This document shows, piece after piece, positions 11,428 through 22,070 of a DNA stretch of 64,000 nucleotides (the first letter of the stretch is position 1; the number at the start of each line of letters is the position of its first letter). The DNA is from Scalesia atractyloides (Eukaryota > Streptophyta > Magnoliopsida > Asterales > Asteraceae), in contig CAMTDV010000002.1 in assembly GCA_947069175.1 (NCBI GenBank), positions 5,931,054-5,995,053 of the forward strand, read 5' to 3'. The notes beneath the pieces were generated by a model. The model searched no databases, was not told the DNA's origin, and saw only the letters and a program-made list of their open reading frames with translations. The position numbers and the translations under genes were made by a program.

Positions 11428-11445
11428 TGGCGTTGTTGACGGGGA
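11428..11445 (+). other. Athila-type primer binding site
   Basis: TGGCGTTGTTGACGGGGA lies just after the presumed LTR end. It is a mutated form of the TGGCGCCGTTGCCGGGGA-type site found in plant Athila/Tat elements, thought to pair with an Asp tRNA. The second copy at 22053-22070 keeps TGGCGCC. Confidence 0.6.
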
Positions 11446-11524
11446 CACGGTATTAGGAAAGATTTTGATTTAGTAGTGTAATCATTTATTTGCTTTTATT
11501 ACTGTTTTAGTACAACATGATTTT

Positions 11525-11601
11525 TTGTTTATGCGTAAAACACGATCTGGTAAATTAGTAGAACCACTTCCTGGACCCGAGCGATCATTGCATAAGAATT
11601 C

Positions 11602-11632
<31 letters not shown>

Positions 11633-11995
11633 CAGATAGAACCTGTGAGGATTCAACTGGTGTCTACACTTGAAGCTGCCAAGATAGAAGAGCTTGAAGT
11701 TTTAGCTGACATGGGAGAAACAGAACAATCCATTTCGCATCACATTCGACCATCTACTACTCTTCCCTTTAGTATCACTCGTCCTGCTACTCATGCAGAG
11801 ACTTCCCAAATTCCACCCCTAATCATCACACTAATCCAAACAAGTTGCCAGTTTATGGCTTAGAGGATGAAGATCCTAATGCTCACATTGACATGTAGTC
11901 CGTGACACTTTCAAAATCAATGGAATTTCGCCCGACACGATCATTGCGTGTATTTCCATTCTCGTTTATCGGAAAAGCTCGGACTTGGCTTTCCT
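11525..11995 (+). pseudogene. gag: Athila-like gag, N-terminal part
   Basis: The N-terminus reads TRSGKLVEPLPGPERSL, then a lysine run made by an (AAG)n expansion (about 11606-11633). A PPLIITLIQ stretch follows and, after a frame break near 11863, YGLEDEDPNAHID and a degraded block ending KARTWL. This is the order of the Athila/Tat Gag core. The frame is broken by the stop at 11861-11863 and by a TAG near 11896. The rest of gag is deleted: KARTWL is followed directly by protease-type sequence. Confidence 0.75.
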
Positions 11996-12060
11996 TGTGA
12001 AATTGGTAAACTATCTGCAAACAATGTGCAATTATAAATTTGATGCCCTATTCAATTTTC

Positions 12061-12248
12061 GCCAAGCTAGGTTTGGGTGTGTAACATTCGTGGTAAAACG
12101 GGTTCTAAAACCCGCTCCGTTGAATAATTCAATAAATGATATGAGGTTTCGTTATGTAAATTATGATAATCGTACAAATACGCTATGTTAAATTCATTAA
12201 TTAATAAATCAATATAAAAGGTTTAAAAAAAATAATAAAAAAATAATG

Positions 12249-12280
<32 letters not shown>

Positions 12281-12540
12281 TGTATACTGAAATAATAAAA
12301 GCCAAGCTAGGTTTGGGTGTGTAACATTCGTAGTAAAACGGGTTCTAAAACCCGCTCCGTTGAATAATTCAATATATGATATGAGGTTTCGTTATGTAAA
12401 TTATGATAATCGTACAAATACGCTATGTTAAATTCATTAATTAATAATTCAATATAAAAGGTTTAAAAAAATAATAAAAAAATAATGTATATATATATAT
12501 ATTAATATGTATACTGAAATAATAAAAGATAAATAATAAA
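12061..12540 (+). repeat. 240-bp tandem duplication across the LTR A insertion junction
   Basis: 12061-12300 and 12301-12540 are near-identical direct copies with an exact 240-bp period. Each copy contains 19 bp of Athila flank, the GGGTG target duplication and the first 221 bp of the LTR. The duplication therefore arose after LTR A inserted. The copies differ in the length of an internal (TA)n tract and a few substitutions. Confidence 0.95.
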
Positions 12541-12561
12541 AAAAACAAAATATCCAATAAG

Positions 12562-12625
12562 TGTAGACCGCGGGTTTCGAACCCGGGTCTCCACCCAAAT
12601 GAAACACACAACACACCACCGTACC
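12562..12625 (-). other. antisense tRNA-like module in LTR A
   Basis: Read on the minus strand: a GTGGTGTGTTGTG stretch in the A-box position, then ACCCGGGTTCGAAACCC, a T-arm-like hairpin containing a strong B-box. A T-run follows in ATATTTTGTTTTTTTT. It is oriented against the LTR and lies upstream of the TATA box. Confidence 0.55.
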
Positions 12626-12913
12626 ACACACATTTATCTATTAACGTTCTAAACTAAACAATATTAATACAAGGTCTCGAAATCGAATTTTGAACAACTG
12701 CCTTGTAACAATCAAGCTTGAAATCAGGAAATCATCAAACATCCGTTTCTTTTCTTCCTCTTTGCGATCAAAATGCTAAAACCATTTTTCAATCAAGTAA
12801 TCAGACTCAATCATTGAGTCCATAACGATCGATCAGTTAAAAAATCAATTCCGGAAATCAAGTTCGGCCGAAACTTATGAAACCGAAGAATCCATTCCAT
12901 TATTGCCTTACTC

Positions 12914-12921
12914 TATAAATA
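12914..12921 (+). promoter_or_regulatory. TATA box of LTR A
   Basis: TATAAATA in the U3 region. Equivalent TATA boxes are found in LTR B (55385-55392, minus) and LTR C (59920-59927, minus). Confidence 0.65.
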
Positions 12922-13239
12922 GGACTTCTAGAGCTCAAACAGAAATCACCCACACTCACCTCAAACTCCCTGTAGAGCCTCTTCCGTCGCAAGTTATACA
13001 TCGCCGGAATTTGGTTCAGTCGCCGGAATCAACACCGGAGGTCGGAAAAACACCATTGTCTCGGTATACCACTTCACCTAATTCTCTTCATTCTTTTGTT
13101 TTCGCATCTGTTTATGTTTAAAAGTTATGTGGTAATCGAATTAATCGGATTAAGTAAGAATCGGTGTATGTATCATATTGAAATGAAGAAGATGAACCGG
13201 AAGCATGTTTAAAAGAAATAAAAACCGGTGTTTAAACCA

Positions 13240-13320
13240 GGTTAGACACACAGTCCAGCGGTGGACCGTGTGCATTTTAACAAAAAGGTCATGGGTTCGA
13301 GTCTATACGTTACCGGTTTC
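13240..13320 (+). other. tRNA-like module A1
   Basis: Starts GGTTAGACACACAGTCCAG, has a D-arm-like hairpin (CACAGTCCA / TGGACCGTGTG) and B-box GGGTTCGAGTC at 13294-13304. A TTTTT run follows at about 13340. It is not a complete tRNA, as no anticodon arm or paired acceptor stem is seen. Confidence 0.6.
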
Positions 13321-13405
13321 GCCAAATAAACAAACTCTTTTTATGACCCGGTTATAGGTCAGCTCAGCATGTATATGAGATTTATTTAAAATCTTGTATC
13401 CACTA

Positions 13406-13490
13406 GGTTAGACACACAACCCAAATGGTCGGGCTGTGTGCACATGTAGCGGCAGACGTGGGTTCGAATCCGGTTGGTCACGATACTGGA
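13406..13490 (+). other. tRNA-like module A2
   Basis: Starts GGTTAGACACACAACCC, then a hairpin-forming stretch ending GGGCTGTGTG, then B-box GGGTTCGAATCC at 13460-13471. A TTTTT run follows at about 13504. Confidence 0.6.
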
Positions 13491-13573
13491 ATTTATCCAA
13501 ATCTTTTTAATATATAAGCAAAATAATTTGAACCTAGTTAGTATATATAAGTAATTAAATTCAGAGATATGTC

Positions 13574-13655
13574 GGGTTAGACACGTAGCTCAGTTGGTAG
13601 ACCTCACACGCTGCCAATAATTCTAGAAGTCAAACCGGTTCGACCCGGTAAACCT
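13574..13655 (+). other. tRNA-like module A3
   Basis: Starts GGGTTAGACACGTAGCTC; GTAGCTCAGTTGGTAGA is an excellent tRNA A-box/D-arm. The B-box is GGTTCGACCC at 13638-13647, and a T-run follows at about 13664. Spacing to A2 is about 168 bp. Confidence 0.65.
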
Positions 13656-14923
13656 GTTAAAGGTATATTTTTTATAACTATTTTCTTTATTTAGTTTAAT
13701 CAAAAATCCTTTAAAATACCTAAAAAGTAAGATTTTTTTAAAAGGGGTTTTAATTCGTAATAAATACAATAAAAACAAATCTAAAAATCTAATAAAAGGT
13801 ATTAATTAGAAATATTAATTTCAAATGAAAGCTATATATATTTATCGAATTATTTATGTGATTAATTAGGTTAGTTTCTCTCGTCGGTTGAATCTTAAAT
13901 CGTACGCATTCATTATCACCAAGGAAAATGCACTCACTGTGAGTGAATTCTTACAAATTCGCCTTTTTATCATGTTTTGGGGTGTATCATGTGTCGCTTT
14001 ATTTATTTCGTTTATTCAAACTTGTGCTATTACCATTATATGATCTAAACGTGTGATGTAAATGTTGTTTGTTGTGATGTGTGTTTACATTTTGTCAAGT
14101 TGCATGCAAATCATTCATTAGGCCCATCAGTTCCTCGTTGGAGACGAGTTGAACATCGCGTGCCTCATTAGATCGGCTCCCTTTGATTGAGCCTTGATCT
14201 CATTGTTCATCATTTGGTGTGTGCGTGTGCATTAATTGATATTATGTGTATTGTGATGAAATTTACATATATGTATACTCATATGTGGTTATGCACCTTT
14301 TTATAACCAATAAATCAAATTTCGTTCAAATGTTTTCATAAGATTCACTCGCCAACTTTTGTTGACCCCAAACCCTATTTTTACACATGATACAGGTGGA
14401 CAGGTTGAAGCAAAGAACACATAGGAAATTGTCTTAGAAGAAAAATAAAGAAGTCATGAAAAATGTAGTTGAACATGTTGTACTTATATGTTTATTAATT
14501 TTATTCTTTAAAAAGAAATAATAAATATGGAACTTTATAGTAAATGTCATGAGCTTTGATGAAAACCCAATCATGCCTCGACTACCATTTCCGCTGCGGG
14601 TCAGGGTGTGACAGGGTGAACCATCACCCACGCGTATGAGTCTTCAGTTAGCTGAAAAGTTAGTTAAGTACACTCGTGGTATTGTGGAAAATGTGCTAGT
14701 TAAGATAGGTAAATTTGTATACCTTGCAGATTTCGTCATCTTAGACATGGATGTGAATTCTAAAATTCCTATAATTCTAGGACGTCCATGTCTAGCCACA
14801 GCTAGAGCTTTGGTTGAAGTTTTCAAAGGTAAGTCAACTCTTTGAGTTAAAGATGATAAAATTGTACTTTATATCAAAAAGCGCTTCAATAATCAACAAG
14901 ACTCACAAAAAGCAGTAGCTTCT

Positions 14924-15387
14924 ATGATTCACACCATAGAGGAAGTTCCATCTTATATGTCTTGGGAAAATAAGTTTAAAGAGGAATTGTCTCATCTACC
15001 TGTGGTAATTGGCAATCAAATTGACATTGATCACAAAAAAGACATAGAGGAACTTGAATGGTTAATTCATGGAAAACCCTTGATTTATAAACCGAAAATG
15101 TTAAATTGGTGGAAGTAGTGGAAGAATGTGCTATCCTAACAAATAAGTGTGGGGATAGTAAGCTAAAACATGAGGGCCATATCGTAATCTACATTGGAAT
15201 TGAACTAGATATGATCATCACTCGAGTTAATCCCCCATGGGAGCTGATAGTTGCAAGGTTGAAATGCAAGAGAATGGTTAAAGTTCATAAAGCCTCATTT
15301 GAGTTAGATAAGCAATGGGGTATTAAAAAAGTTGTTCATACCGAATTGGTTCTGCATGGAAACGTGTACACCATTCTTAGTGAGTAG
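14924..15387 (+). pseudogene. Athila-like remnant downstream of protease
   Basis: Two short open frames (14924-15118 and 15106-15387) continue from the protease relic in the same orientation. The first is acidic and fits the variable spacer between protease and RT in Athila/Tat polyproteins. The second, ending KQWGIKKVVHTELVLHGN, is not recognised. RT, RNase H and integrase are absent. Confidence 0.35.
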
Positions 15388-17930
15388 TCGTGGAAAACAT
15401 GAAGGAGAAGCCATCTGATTGTGTGCTTCAGACGTTAACCATAGACGGCGTTAACCATAGACTGATAATGACTTTCAAAAGAAAATAGTTTAACTTAAGA
15501 CTAATTGCAAACTTAGCGTTACCAGGAGGCGACCCAAAGTCTTTTTGTCCTTCAAACTATGTTTTCTGCCAACTTTATTCATTCCATACTGTTTATTTTA
15601 CTGCATAGCCTGTAATACCATGCCCGATGAAAGTATGAACTATACCGCACCAAATTGGGCATGGCTCGTACCCGTTTTAAAGTGGCAGCTAAAGCTGCCG
15701 CCGCCTCTTATTTGCAACACACACACACACATCAAACACTCTCAAAATTTCGCTCTGGAGCTCGAAGTGAAGTGCAACCAAGCCTCGTGACACGCTGGTC
15801 TCATCATATCTTACATCCAATTTTTTTTTATGGTAAACATTACAATCTTTAGTCTAGGTTTAAAACTCGATCTTTGGACTAAATTTGTGAGATGATGTGT
15901 CGAAATTGATAAACGCAACTTGTGAAATTGAGTATATCGGACCTTTTATAGACAAACTAGGCTAGATCCCTTGGTTAATTCATTGTTTTTGAGGAACCGC
16001 ATTACAAAAACGCGTATGACTCGTATCTGCTTAGAATTAGTATGGGTTGTACCAATTCAAACCCTAGAACTTCCTTCCAGATGAAGAACAATACACATCG
16101 TACCCTATTTATAGGGCACGGGTCGTACCCTCCCTGTCTAGGTTAATTTGATCATGTTATTGATACTATTTTTGTACAGATGGCTTCGTCGTCTGGTGCT
16201 ATCAGTTCGACAACACATGGGTCCAGATTACAACTCTGAGGACACCCATTCTACTCACATGTCCGATATGGATAGATCACTATCACCTGAGGTACACATG
16301 CATCCACCTCCTTTGGAGGTAATCCAAGCAGTAAATAGAGAAAGAAAGAGAAATTGTTGCGAAATAAGAAAAGAAAGAAATGAGAAGATCCACATACTAT
16401 TGCGCTCAGTAGAAGAATCAAGACGTGAAAAGTGATTACTTGGATAGGGAAGCCTATTGAAGATGTTGACTAAGTTTGGGAAGGACGAATAAAGTGGCTA
16501 ACTGGTTAGTTAACAAAGGTAACTATTTCGGGAATAATAAGGGCACCCTAGATCACATCTCAGCCCCACCAAAATACCCCTAATGGAGAATAAGGACACC
16601 GGGATAGAAAAGGTTCACCTCTTGGTCTCACTAATCTAATAAATCTAAGTTCTCAAAACTAGCTCTCCTTTCAGTTTCACTAGTAAGAATCCACCTAAAA
16701 AGGTACAAGTGACGAATCCAAATCTAATTGTCAAGCAATTGAGAAAACTGAGACCTAGGGTGAAATGGGAAACAAAGATTCTCTCTCTCGATTGAGCAAC
16801 CTCTAATCCTAAACTCAAACATCCCAAGTAAACCCACAATCTATCTCCTCTCGGTCTCAAGGGCGGCAAACAATCAAGATCTAACTAACATACAAACCTA
16901 AGTCCTAAGTTGGTAAACCAACTCACCAAACCAATCCCACAATCACCAAGATAACGAGAAATAACTCAACATGCATTTTCACTCATCAAAACACCAAGTC
17001 ATGAAAATCTCAATGCATATGACAAAGATAATAGTAAACCAAACTAGACCTACATAAAAATTGCATCACAAAACAATAAAGATCAGAATTTTACAAAGAT
17101 TCAAACTTTATCCCAAAATACAAGTCAACAATGATCATCCCATATCGAAACCACCTAAAGATCTAGCCAATCATCATCAATGAACAAGTAAACAAATTTG
17201 ATCTCAACATAGTAATCATAATATAAGTGTTTAAACAAAAAAAACTAGTTAAAACGAGTGAAAACGTAAACTAAGACCAACCGAACGATCACCGGTCTTC
17301 ACCCGCACTCCCCTTGTAAGTCCCAATGCTTCCCCGAGGTTTAAGCAGCATTTTGTGGGGATGGATTAAAGAAAAAACGGCCACATGGCTTAGATAAGTA
17401 GCAGCTGCGTTTTGACAGTGCAAATAGACCGCTTGCCACTCTGGGTGGTCCGCTTGGAACATCATCTAAGTTCTCTGCATGCCAACTATTGACAATTGCT
17501 TATTGACAGTGTAGGAGAACCCTTGCTGTTCCAGGCGGACCGTTTGGAACGTCAATAACATATTTTGATTGACTTGATTCTTCTTCTTTCTAACTCCAAT
17601 TTATGCTCGGATTATTTCCAATATCTCTTGTTTTCAATAACTACAAATTCACCAAGAGATTTAATAAGTAACAAAATAAAGCGAATAAAACAAAAAAATA
17701 CGGCGAATGGGGGATAAATGAAGAATTAAATATGCGACTTTTCAAGTTTATCAGCCAACATCTGCACATTAGTTTTATTAGAATTCTCTCTTGCTTTGTG
17801 GCTATCCAAAATCATGATTTTCTTAGCAACAAGTTGTTAGTTTCAATCAAGATGAATACTAGCAGGTATCGACCACCTTTTCAATTGTTTAACCTTTTGT
17901 CCAAAAGCACATTTTATCTCATAGAATAAA
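15388..17930. other. repeat-derived sequence without a recognised gene
   Basis: Sequence at 16148-16435 contains a short basic, Glu/Arg-rich open frame with MASSSGAISSTTHG in an overlapping frame. It looks like a gypsy gag-side remnant but cannot be assigned. 16540-17700 is A/C-rich with many short Ca-rich words and looks like a decayed LTR or leader in minus orientation. A CA-dinucleotide run lies near 15717-15731. Confidence 0.3.
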
Positions 17931-18118
17931 ATACCATAAAAAAGTTGAAGTGTACGAAAAGGGTATTGGGAATCTTGTCCATTTTTTCAAGTAGCAAAAC
18001 CGATTAGGAAGGAACTAAATAAACTAGATTCGGTCAAGGCAAAAGTAACGACGTCTAATCATCGCTCCCAGGTACGTTTATGGCTGGGCTTCGTTTCATG
18101 GCTTAGTTTTAATCAGGA

Positions 18119-18325
18119 ATGGCGATTAACGCGGGTTCTTCTCGATTAGGGTCATTGCGGTGCATGCGGCAGTCTTGGTTCACCAACTACCCTTCTCCAA
18201 TCTCATCAGTTGAGGCTTTTGGTTCAAGAAGTTCGGTTGTGGAATCTTCAACTCACCCGCATTTTAGGTACGGTATTCCTTCCTCTATTCACGATTTAGA
18301 AGGATCTTTGGGTTCGTTATGGTAG
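18119..18325 (+). other. unassigned 68-codon ORF
   Basis: The translation begins MAINAGSSRLGSLRCMRQSW. It is rich in Ser and Arg with few acidic residues, as in plant mitochondrial or plastid transit peptides. It could be a captured first exon inside a gypsy LTR. There is no support beyond composition, and a chance ORF is quite possible. Confidence 0.2.
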
Positions 18326-18384
18326 ATGGTCTAACGGTTAGCGCATGGTTCCGGGTATGGTTACAGGTTTGATTAGGAGGGAAC
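18318..18384 (+). other. tRNA-like segment near the gypsy leader
   Basis: ATGGTCTAACGGTTAGCGC resembles a tRNA A-box/D-arm. It is followed about 35 bp later by AGGTTTGATTAGG, a degenerate B-box. It could be the head of an old SINE, or a tRNA-like module in an LTR, as in LTR A-C. Confidence 0.4.
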
Positions 18385-18979
18385 CTACTTTGCATGGCTT
18401 AGGAAAAAAATAATAATCAGTTGGGGCATGGATGGGAAGGTCACCGTGATGATGGTGTACATGCATAATGGCTCATGTGCATGGATTTATCTATATTATT
18501 GAGCATGAAAACTGATAATGGGGGTAGTAGGTTGTTTTAGTATGATGATAATACCATAATAATAATGATGATAAGTCACATGAAAACTTGCTAATTAACT
18601 AAATCGTTGAGTATGGATCATGGAGTATGTTATCTATGTAAATCCATAAAGGTAGTGTGTTATGCCTAGAAAACATTATGCATGACAAAAAAGGGTTATG
18701 CATGGAAACCATAAATTATCTGATAGTTTTGGTGGAAGCTAGGTATGGAATGATTAGGTTATGTTTATACAATTGTAAACATGTAGGTCGTTGAGCTCAT
18801 TTTAGGGCTCGTTTCATTGACTTTTGTTAACTTGCACACTTTGTTAAGGTGAGTTTTATTGCCAAACTTTTACGTTTTTGTTCTATTATTGTTTTGGGGT
18901 GAGATGCGTGCTTAAGTGTTTTTTTATAAATAAGTAGGCATACGTGTGTTTTGTGCTAAAGCCCTTTAGTCATTGCTTC

Positions 18980-19115
18980 TTCTTTTTTTTTTTTTTTGGG
19001 GGGGGGGGGGGGTTGCGTAGGATGGGAGCCGCTAGTCCACGTGATGGTGTCAGCGTGACTCAATAGTCATTACCTTCAGGGTGGTGGTTGATTATGGGGG
19101 GGGGGGGGGTTTCGA
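18980..19115. repeat. homopolymer tracts in the presumed gypsy LTR
   Basis: A T-run followed by a G-run of about 16 (about 18983-19012) and a second G-run of about 14 (19097-19110). Each is followed by related text ending in a TTACCTT..GGTGG motif. Together they suggest an old internal duplication of about 100 bp. Confidence 0.6.
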
Positions 19116-19566
19116 TCTAAGTGGCAGAGTCAACATGTCCTTGTAGTTGTTACCTTTGAGGTGGCAACAAATTATTTTAGGTCGCGTTAAGTGACCTAGG
19201 CATATAGTCACTGCAGTTATGCCAATTGTTAAATGATAATATGCGAGTTTGTTTTATTAGAACTGAAATAGGTCCAACTGTTTTGAACTAAAATGTTGTT
19301 TTATAACTTATTACTATAGAACTCACTCGTGTTATCATGTATTTTAGGTTAGTTAACATGTTGAGTTTGGATGACGGCTCAATGGCTATTGGTGACGTTT
19401 ACATGCCTTCCTTCGAGGTTTATGGCATTCCCGTGTTGAACAATGTTTTGTGTTTTACTGTAGATTTGAATATGAATCTTTGATTCACACTTTAACATTA
19501 TTTTCTGTTGCATTTGGTTTGAATTTTGGGTCTGGTAGGGCCTTTGAGTTTTGGGGCTTAATAAGT

Positions 19567-19579
19567 TGGTATCAGAGCC
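19567..19579 (+). other. initiator-Met tRNA primer binding site of a gypsy relic
   Basis: TGGTATCAGAGCC is the standard plant PBS complementary to the initiator Met tRNA 3' end. It marks the end of a 5' LTR whose own start I could not fix. Gag follows from about 19880. Confidence 0.8.
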
Positions 19580-19879
19580 GTAATTTGAGAGATCTGAGCA
19601 TCCCCGGTGCATGGACTTAGATTGAGAATGGGACCACGAGTGGGAATGCCTACATGGGTAACTTGAAGCTGGGAGTGCCAAGTGTGTGTAGACGGTTTTA
19701 GTAGGTTAATATAGGGGCAAAATGCCAATGATGTACGACACAGGGGTTTTAAAACACGAAAATCAAGGTGAGAGGGAGTGGCAACTGACCACTGTCATTA
19801 ACTAATTGTTTTATTCATAGTGTTTTAAATTGTACCTGAATTGTTCCATTTGGTGTTTTATTTTAGTAACTCATAGATA

Positions 19880-20965
19880 GCTCGTGGAAAGAAACCAGCT
19901 AACGATAGAGCTGCCAAGAATAACCGCAAGAACAACAAGATTGTTGAGCATGTTAATGAGGAGTCAGATCATACCAGAAGCACTACGCCTTCTCATCATA
20001 TAGAGCCCTCACAGCAAACCAAGAAGTTCGTGTTAGAACCGGTGGTCTGTCAAGTGATTAGGGGTCGAAATTCTCGGAATGATTCATGGGTTTCCACCAA
20101 ATATTGTGAAAGGGGCTTTGGATTCAATGAAGGATGACATGTTGAAGGATATCAGAACTAAGAAGAAGGCGTCCGATGATGATTCTGATGGTGAGGAGGA
20201 TGGTTTGGGCAAGGATGTCCAGGGAGGTTGTAATTACGCAACCTGTAAGAGGTGTGACCCACCTCGTTTGGATGGAGGTAACGATGTAGTGGTGACTTAT
20301 CACTGGATTTCTGAGATGGAAGCGGTAATCTCCATCAATGAGTGTTGCGACGATCAAGCGGGGATATTCGTTGCCCACTCGTTCATCACGGAGGCACTAC
20401 ACATATGGAGTGTAGTTCGAGAAAGGAAAAATGCTCCAAAGTCAAATAACTTGAGATGGGAATAGTTGAAGGCAATGGTGAGGAAGAAATTATGTGCTAC
20501 GAAAGAGATCGAGAAGGTGGAGAACGAATTTTTCAACTTTAAGATGGGAAAGTTGTCACATCGGGAGTATACATCCAAGTTCATAGAGATGGCACATCTG
20601 GTGCCACAATTGGTAGGAAATGACGAGAGGTGGAAGAAGCTCTACATTGAGGGGTTGCTTGCTAGCTTTAGGCATTTAGTGACGGTTCATGTTCCTAAAT
20701 AATGCAAGGGCAACAGGGACGGGGGGTCAAGCAAGGGTCCTGTTCAAAGGTAAAACCGAAAGCCAAAGCAAGGGCTTTCACGATGACTAAATCCGAAGCA
20801 AAGACTGGCCCCTATGATTTTTCAGGTACATTGCTTGTTAATGATGTTCCTGGTTTGGTACTATTTGACTCTAGGGCTAATAAAAGTTCTGTGGCCCCTA
20901 CATAGAGTAGCTAGAAAGATTGAGGAGCCTTTTAGTGTCGAAACTGTTGTGGGTAGACCTACTAG
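19880..20965 (+). pseudogene. gag: Ty3/gypsy gag and protease relic
   Basis: 20079-20465 contains a degraded N-terminal Gag with CNYATCKRCDPPRLDGG and SEMEAVISINECCDDQ. 20466-20702 continues with the Gag core (MKAMVRKKLCATKEIEKVENEF in overlapping words; SHREYTSKFIEMAHL; then YIEGLLASFRHLV). 20702-20965 holds the protease: ARAFTMTKSEAK, GTLLVNDVPGLVLFDSRANKS, where the catalytic DSGA is read as DSRA. Stops separate the three parts. The zinc-knuckle region is missing. The relic ends at about 20965, where a copia fragment begins. Confidence 0.75.
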
Positions 20966-20969
20966 CATA

Positions 20970-21825
20970 TGATAAGACCCGGATGCCATGAGTAACCAAA
21001 CCACAAGTCGAATTAATCAGTCAACAAAGAGTTCTTGAACTTGATCCTAAGAGGATTCAAGAGGCGGTTGCAACACCGAATGTTCATAGAAGTACTAGAG
21101 ATTGTAATGACTCTGATACGTATATCAGACTTCACGAGACTAACAACATCCTGATAGTTAATCAAGCTGAGCCTAACACTTATAACACTATAATCGATGA
21201 TTCAGAATCTAAGAAGTGGCTTGAAGCAATGAACACTAAGATGCAATCCACGTATGACAACCAAGTTTGGGACTTTGTCGATCTTCGTCCTGAGAGTCGG
21301 ATAGTAAGAAATAAATTGGTTTTCAAGAGGAAAACTGACATGGATGGTAACATGCAAACGTTTAAAGCAAGGTTGGTGGCGAAGGGTTTTTTTCAGACTC
21401 AAGGAATTGATGATAAGGATTCATTCTAACCGGTAGTCATGTTAGGATCCTGCTTGCCATTGCTGCACAAACGGATGTCAAAACCGCATTCCTTTACTAA
21501 AAGATGTCTTTATGGTTCAACCTGAAGGTTTTGTATATACAAAGCATCCTAATAAGGTATACAAGTTAAATATAGCTATTTATGGATTAAAACAAGCATC
21601 TCGAAGCTAGAAGCTCCATTTTGATCAGAAAATCAAAGAGTTTGATTTATCAAGAACGAAGATGAGTCGTGTGCTTACACGAAGGCAAGTGGGAGCTTTA
21701 TTACATTATTGATTTTATATGTAGATAACATTGCTCATTTGAAACAATGTTCCTATGTTAAAGGACGTTAAATTTTGGTTTGGAAAATGTTTCATAATAA
21801 AAGATCTTGGCGAAGCCGCATATAA
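20970..21825 (+). pseudogene. pol: Ty1/copia reverse transcriptase fragment
   Basis: The plus-strand reading ends the integrase/RT linker (ESKKWLEAMNTKMQS) and enters the RT domain: NQVWDFVDLRPESR, KLVFKRKTDMDGNMQTFKAR, LVAKGFFQTQGID. Then, with frame breaks, GLKQASR at about 21590 and CFIIKDLGEAAY at about 21800. The domain is cut at about 21825 by the inverted composite. It lacks an intact YVDD (read around 21715-21730 as YVDN). Confidence 0.8.
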
Positions 21826-21967
21826 TCTTGGCAGCTTCAGGTGTAGACTCCAGTTGAATCCTCATAGGTTCTATCTTCTTCTTATTGTTACGTAATGATC
21901 GCTTAGGTTCAGGTAGTGGTTCTACTAATTTACCATATTGGGTTTTACGCAAAATGCGTAAAACCAA
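21825..21967 (-). pseudogene. gag: Athila-like gag N-terminus, second copy
   Basis: Minus-strand reading KTQYGKLVEPLPEPKRSL, then NNKKKIEPMRIQLESTPEAAKI, matching the first copy's gag start. The lysine run is short here (three codons against about ten), so the AAG expansion is specific to the first copy. Confidence 0.75.
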
Positions 21968-22052
21968 ATAAAATCCTGAAGTACTAAAACAATAAATAAA
22001 AGCAAATAAATAACTACACTACGAAATCAAAATCTTACCTAAAAGTACCATG

Positions 22053-22070
22053 TCCATGTCAATGGCGCCA
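22053..22070 (-). other. Athila-type primer binding site, second copy
   Basis: Minus strand TGGCGCCATTGACATGGA, adjoining the LTR fragment. It is closer to the family form than the first copy. Confidence 0.6.

Larger units (their letters stand above)
10365..11715. repeat. arm 1 of a 1.3-kb inverted dispersed duplication
   Basis: This segment, spanning the copia/Athila junction, Athila LTR, PBS and start of gag, reappears in reverse orientation at 21825-23075. The shared junction (copia GAG-pre-integrase, then GGGCTGCCTATGAGAA, then LTR) shows that a composite was duplicated. These are not two independent insertions. Confidence 0.85.
12080..14613 (+). mobile_element. solo LTR A (Tekay-like gypsy)
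   Basis: Begins TGTAACATTCGT and ends GGGTGTGACA. It is flanked by perfect 5-bp target duplications GGGTG (12075-12079 and 14614-14618). No internal region remains, so it is a solo LTR left by recombination between the two LTRs. It is about 2.5 kb including the 240-bp duplication. A TATA box is at 12914. It is related to LTR B and LTR C in both ends and in the tRNA-like modules. It carries no genuine coding sequence. Confidence 0.92.
11996..14850 (+). pseudogene. Athila-like protease split by solo LTR A
   Basis: The protease reads EIGKLSANN, then after a frame shift INLMPYSIFAKLGLG up to 12079. It is interrupted by LTR A (12080-14613) and resumes after the target duplication as EPSPTRMSLQLAEKLVKY, then ILGRPCLATARA (14636-14845). 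A stop follows at about 14843. The segment that normally carries the catalytic Asp loop is missing between ANN and INLMPYS, so the protease was dead or died by a small deletion. Confidence 0.75.

Noticed and set aside
16645..16869. 74-codon minus-strand ORF (PRGDRLWVYLGCLSLG)
   Set aside because: No homology recognised. The surrounding sequence looks like decayed LTR or leader DNA.
20124..20584. Minus-strand ORFs over the gypsy gag relic
   Set aside because: They are antisense shadows of gag, whose plus-strand motifs are clear.
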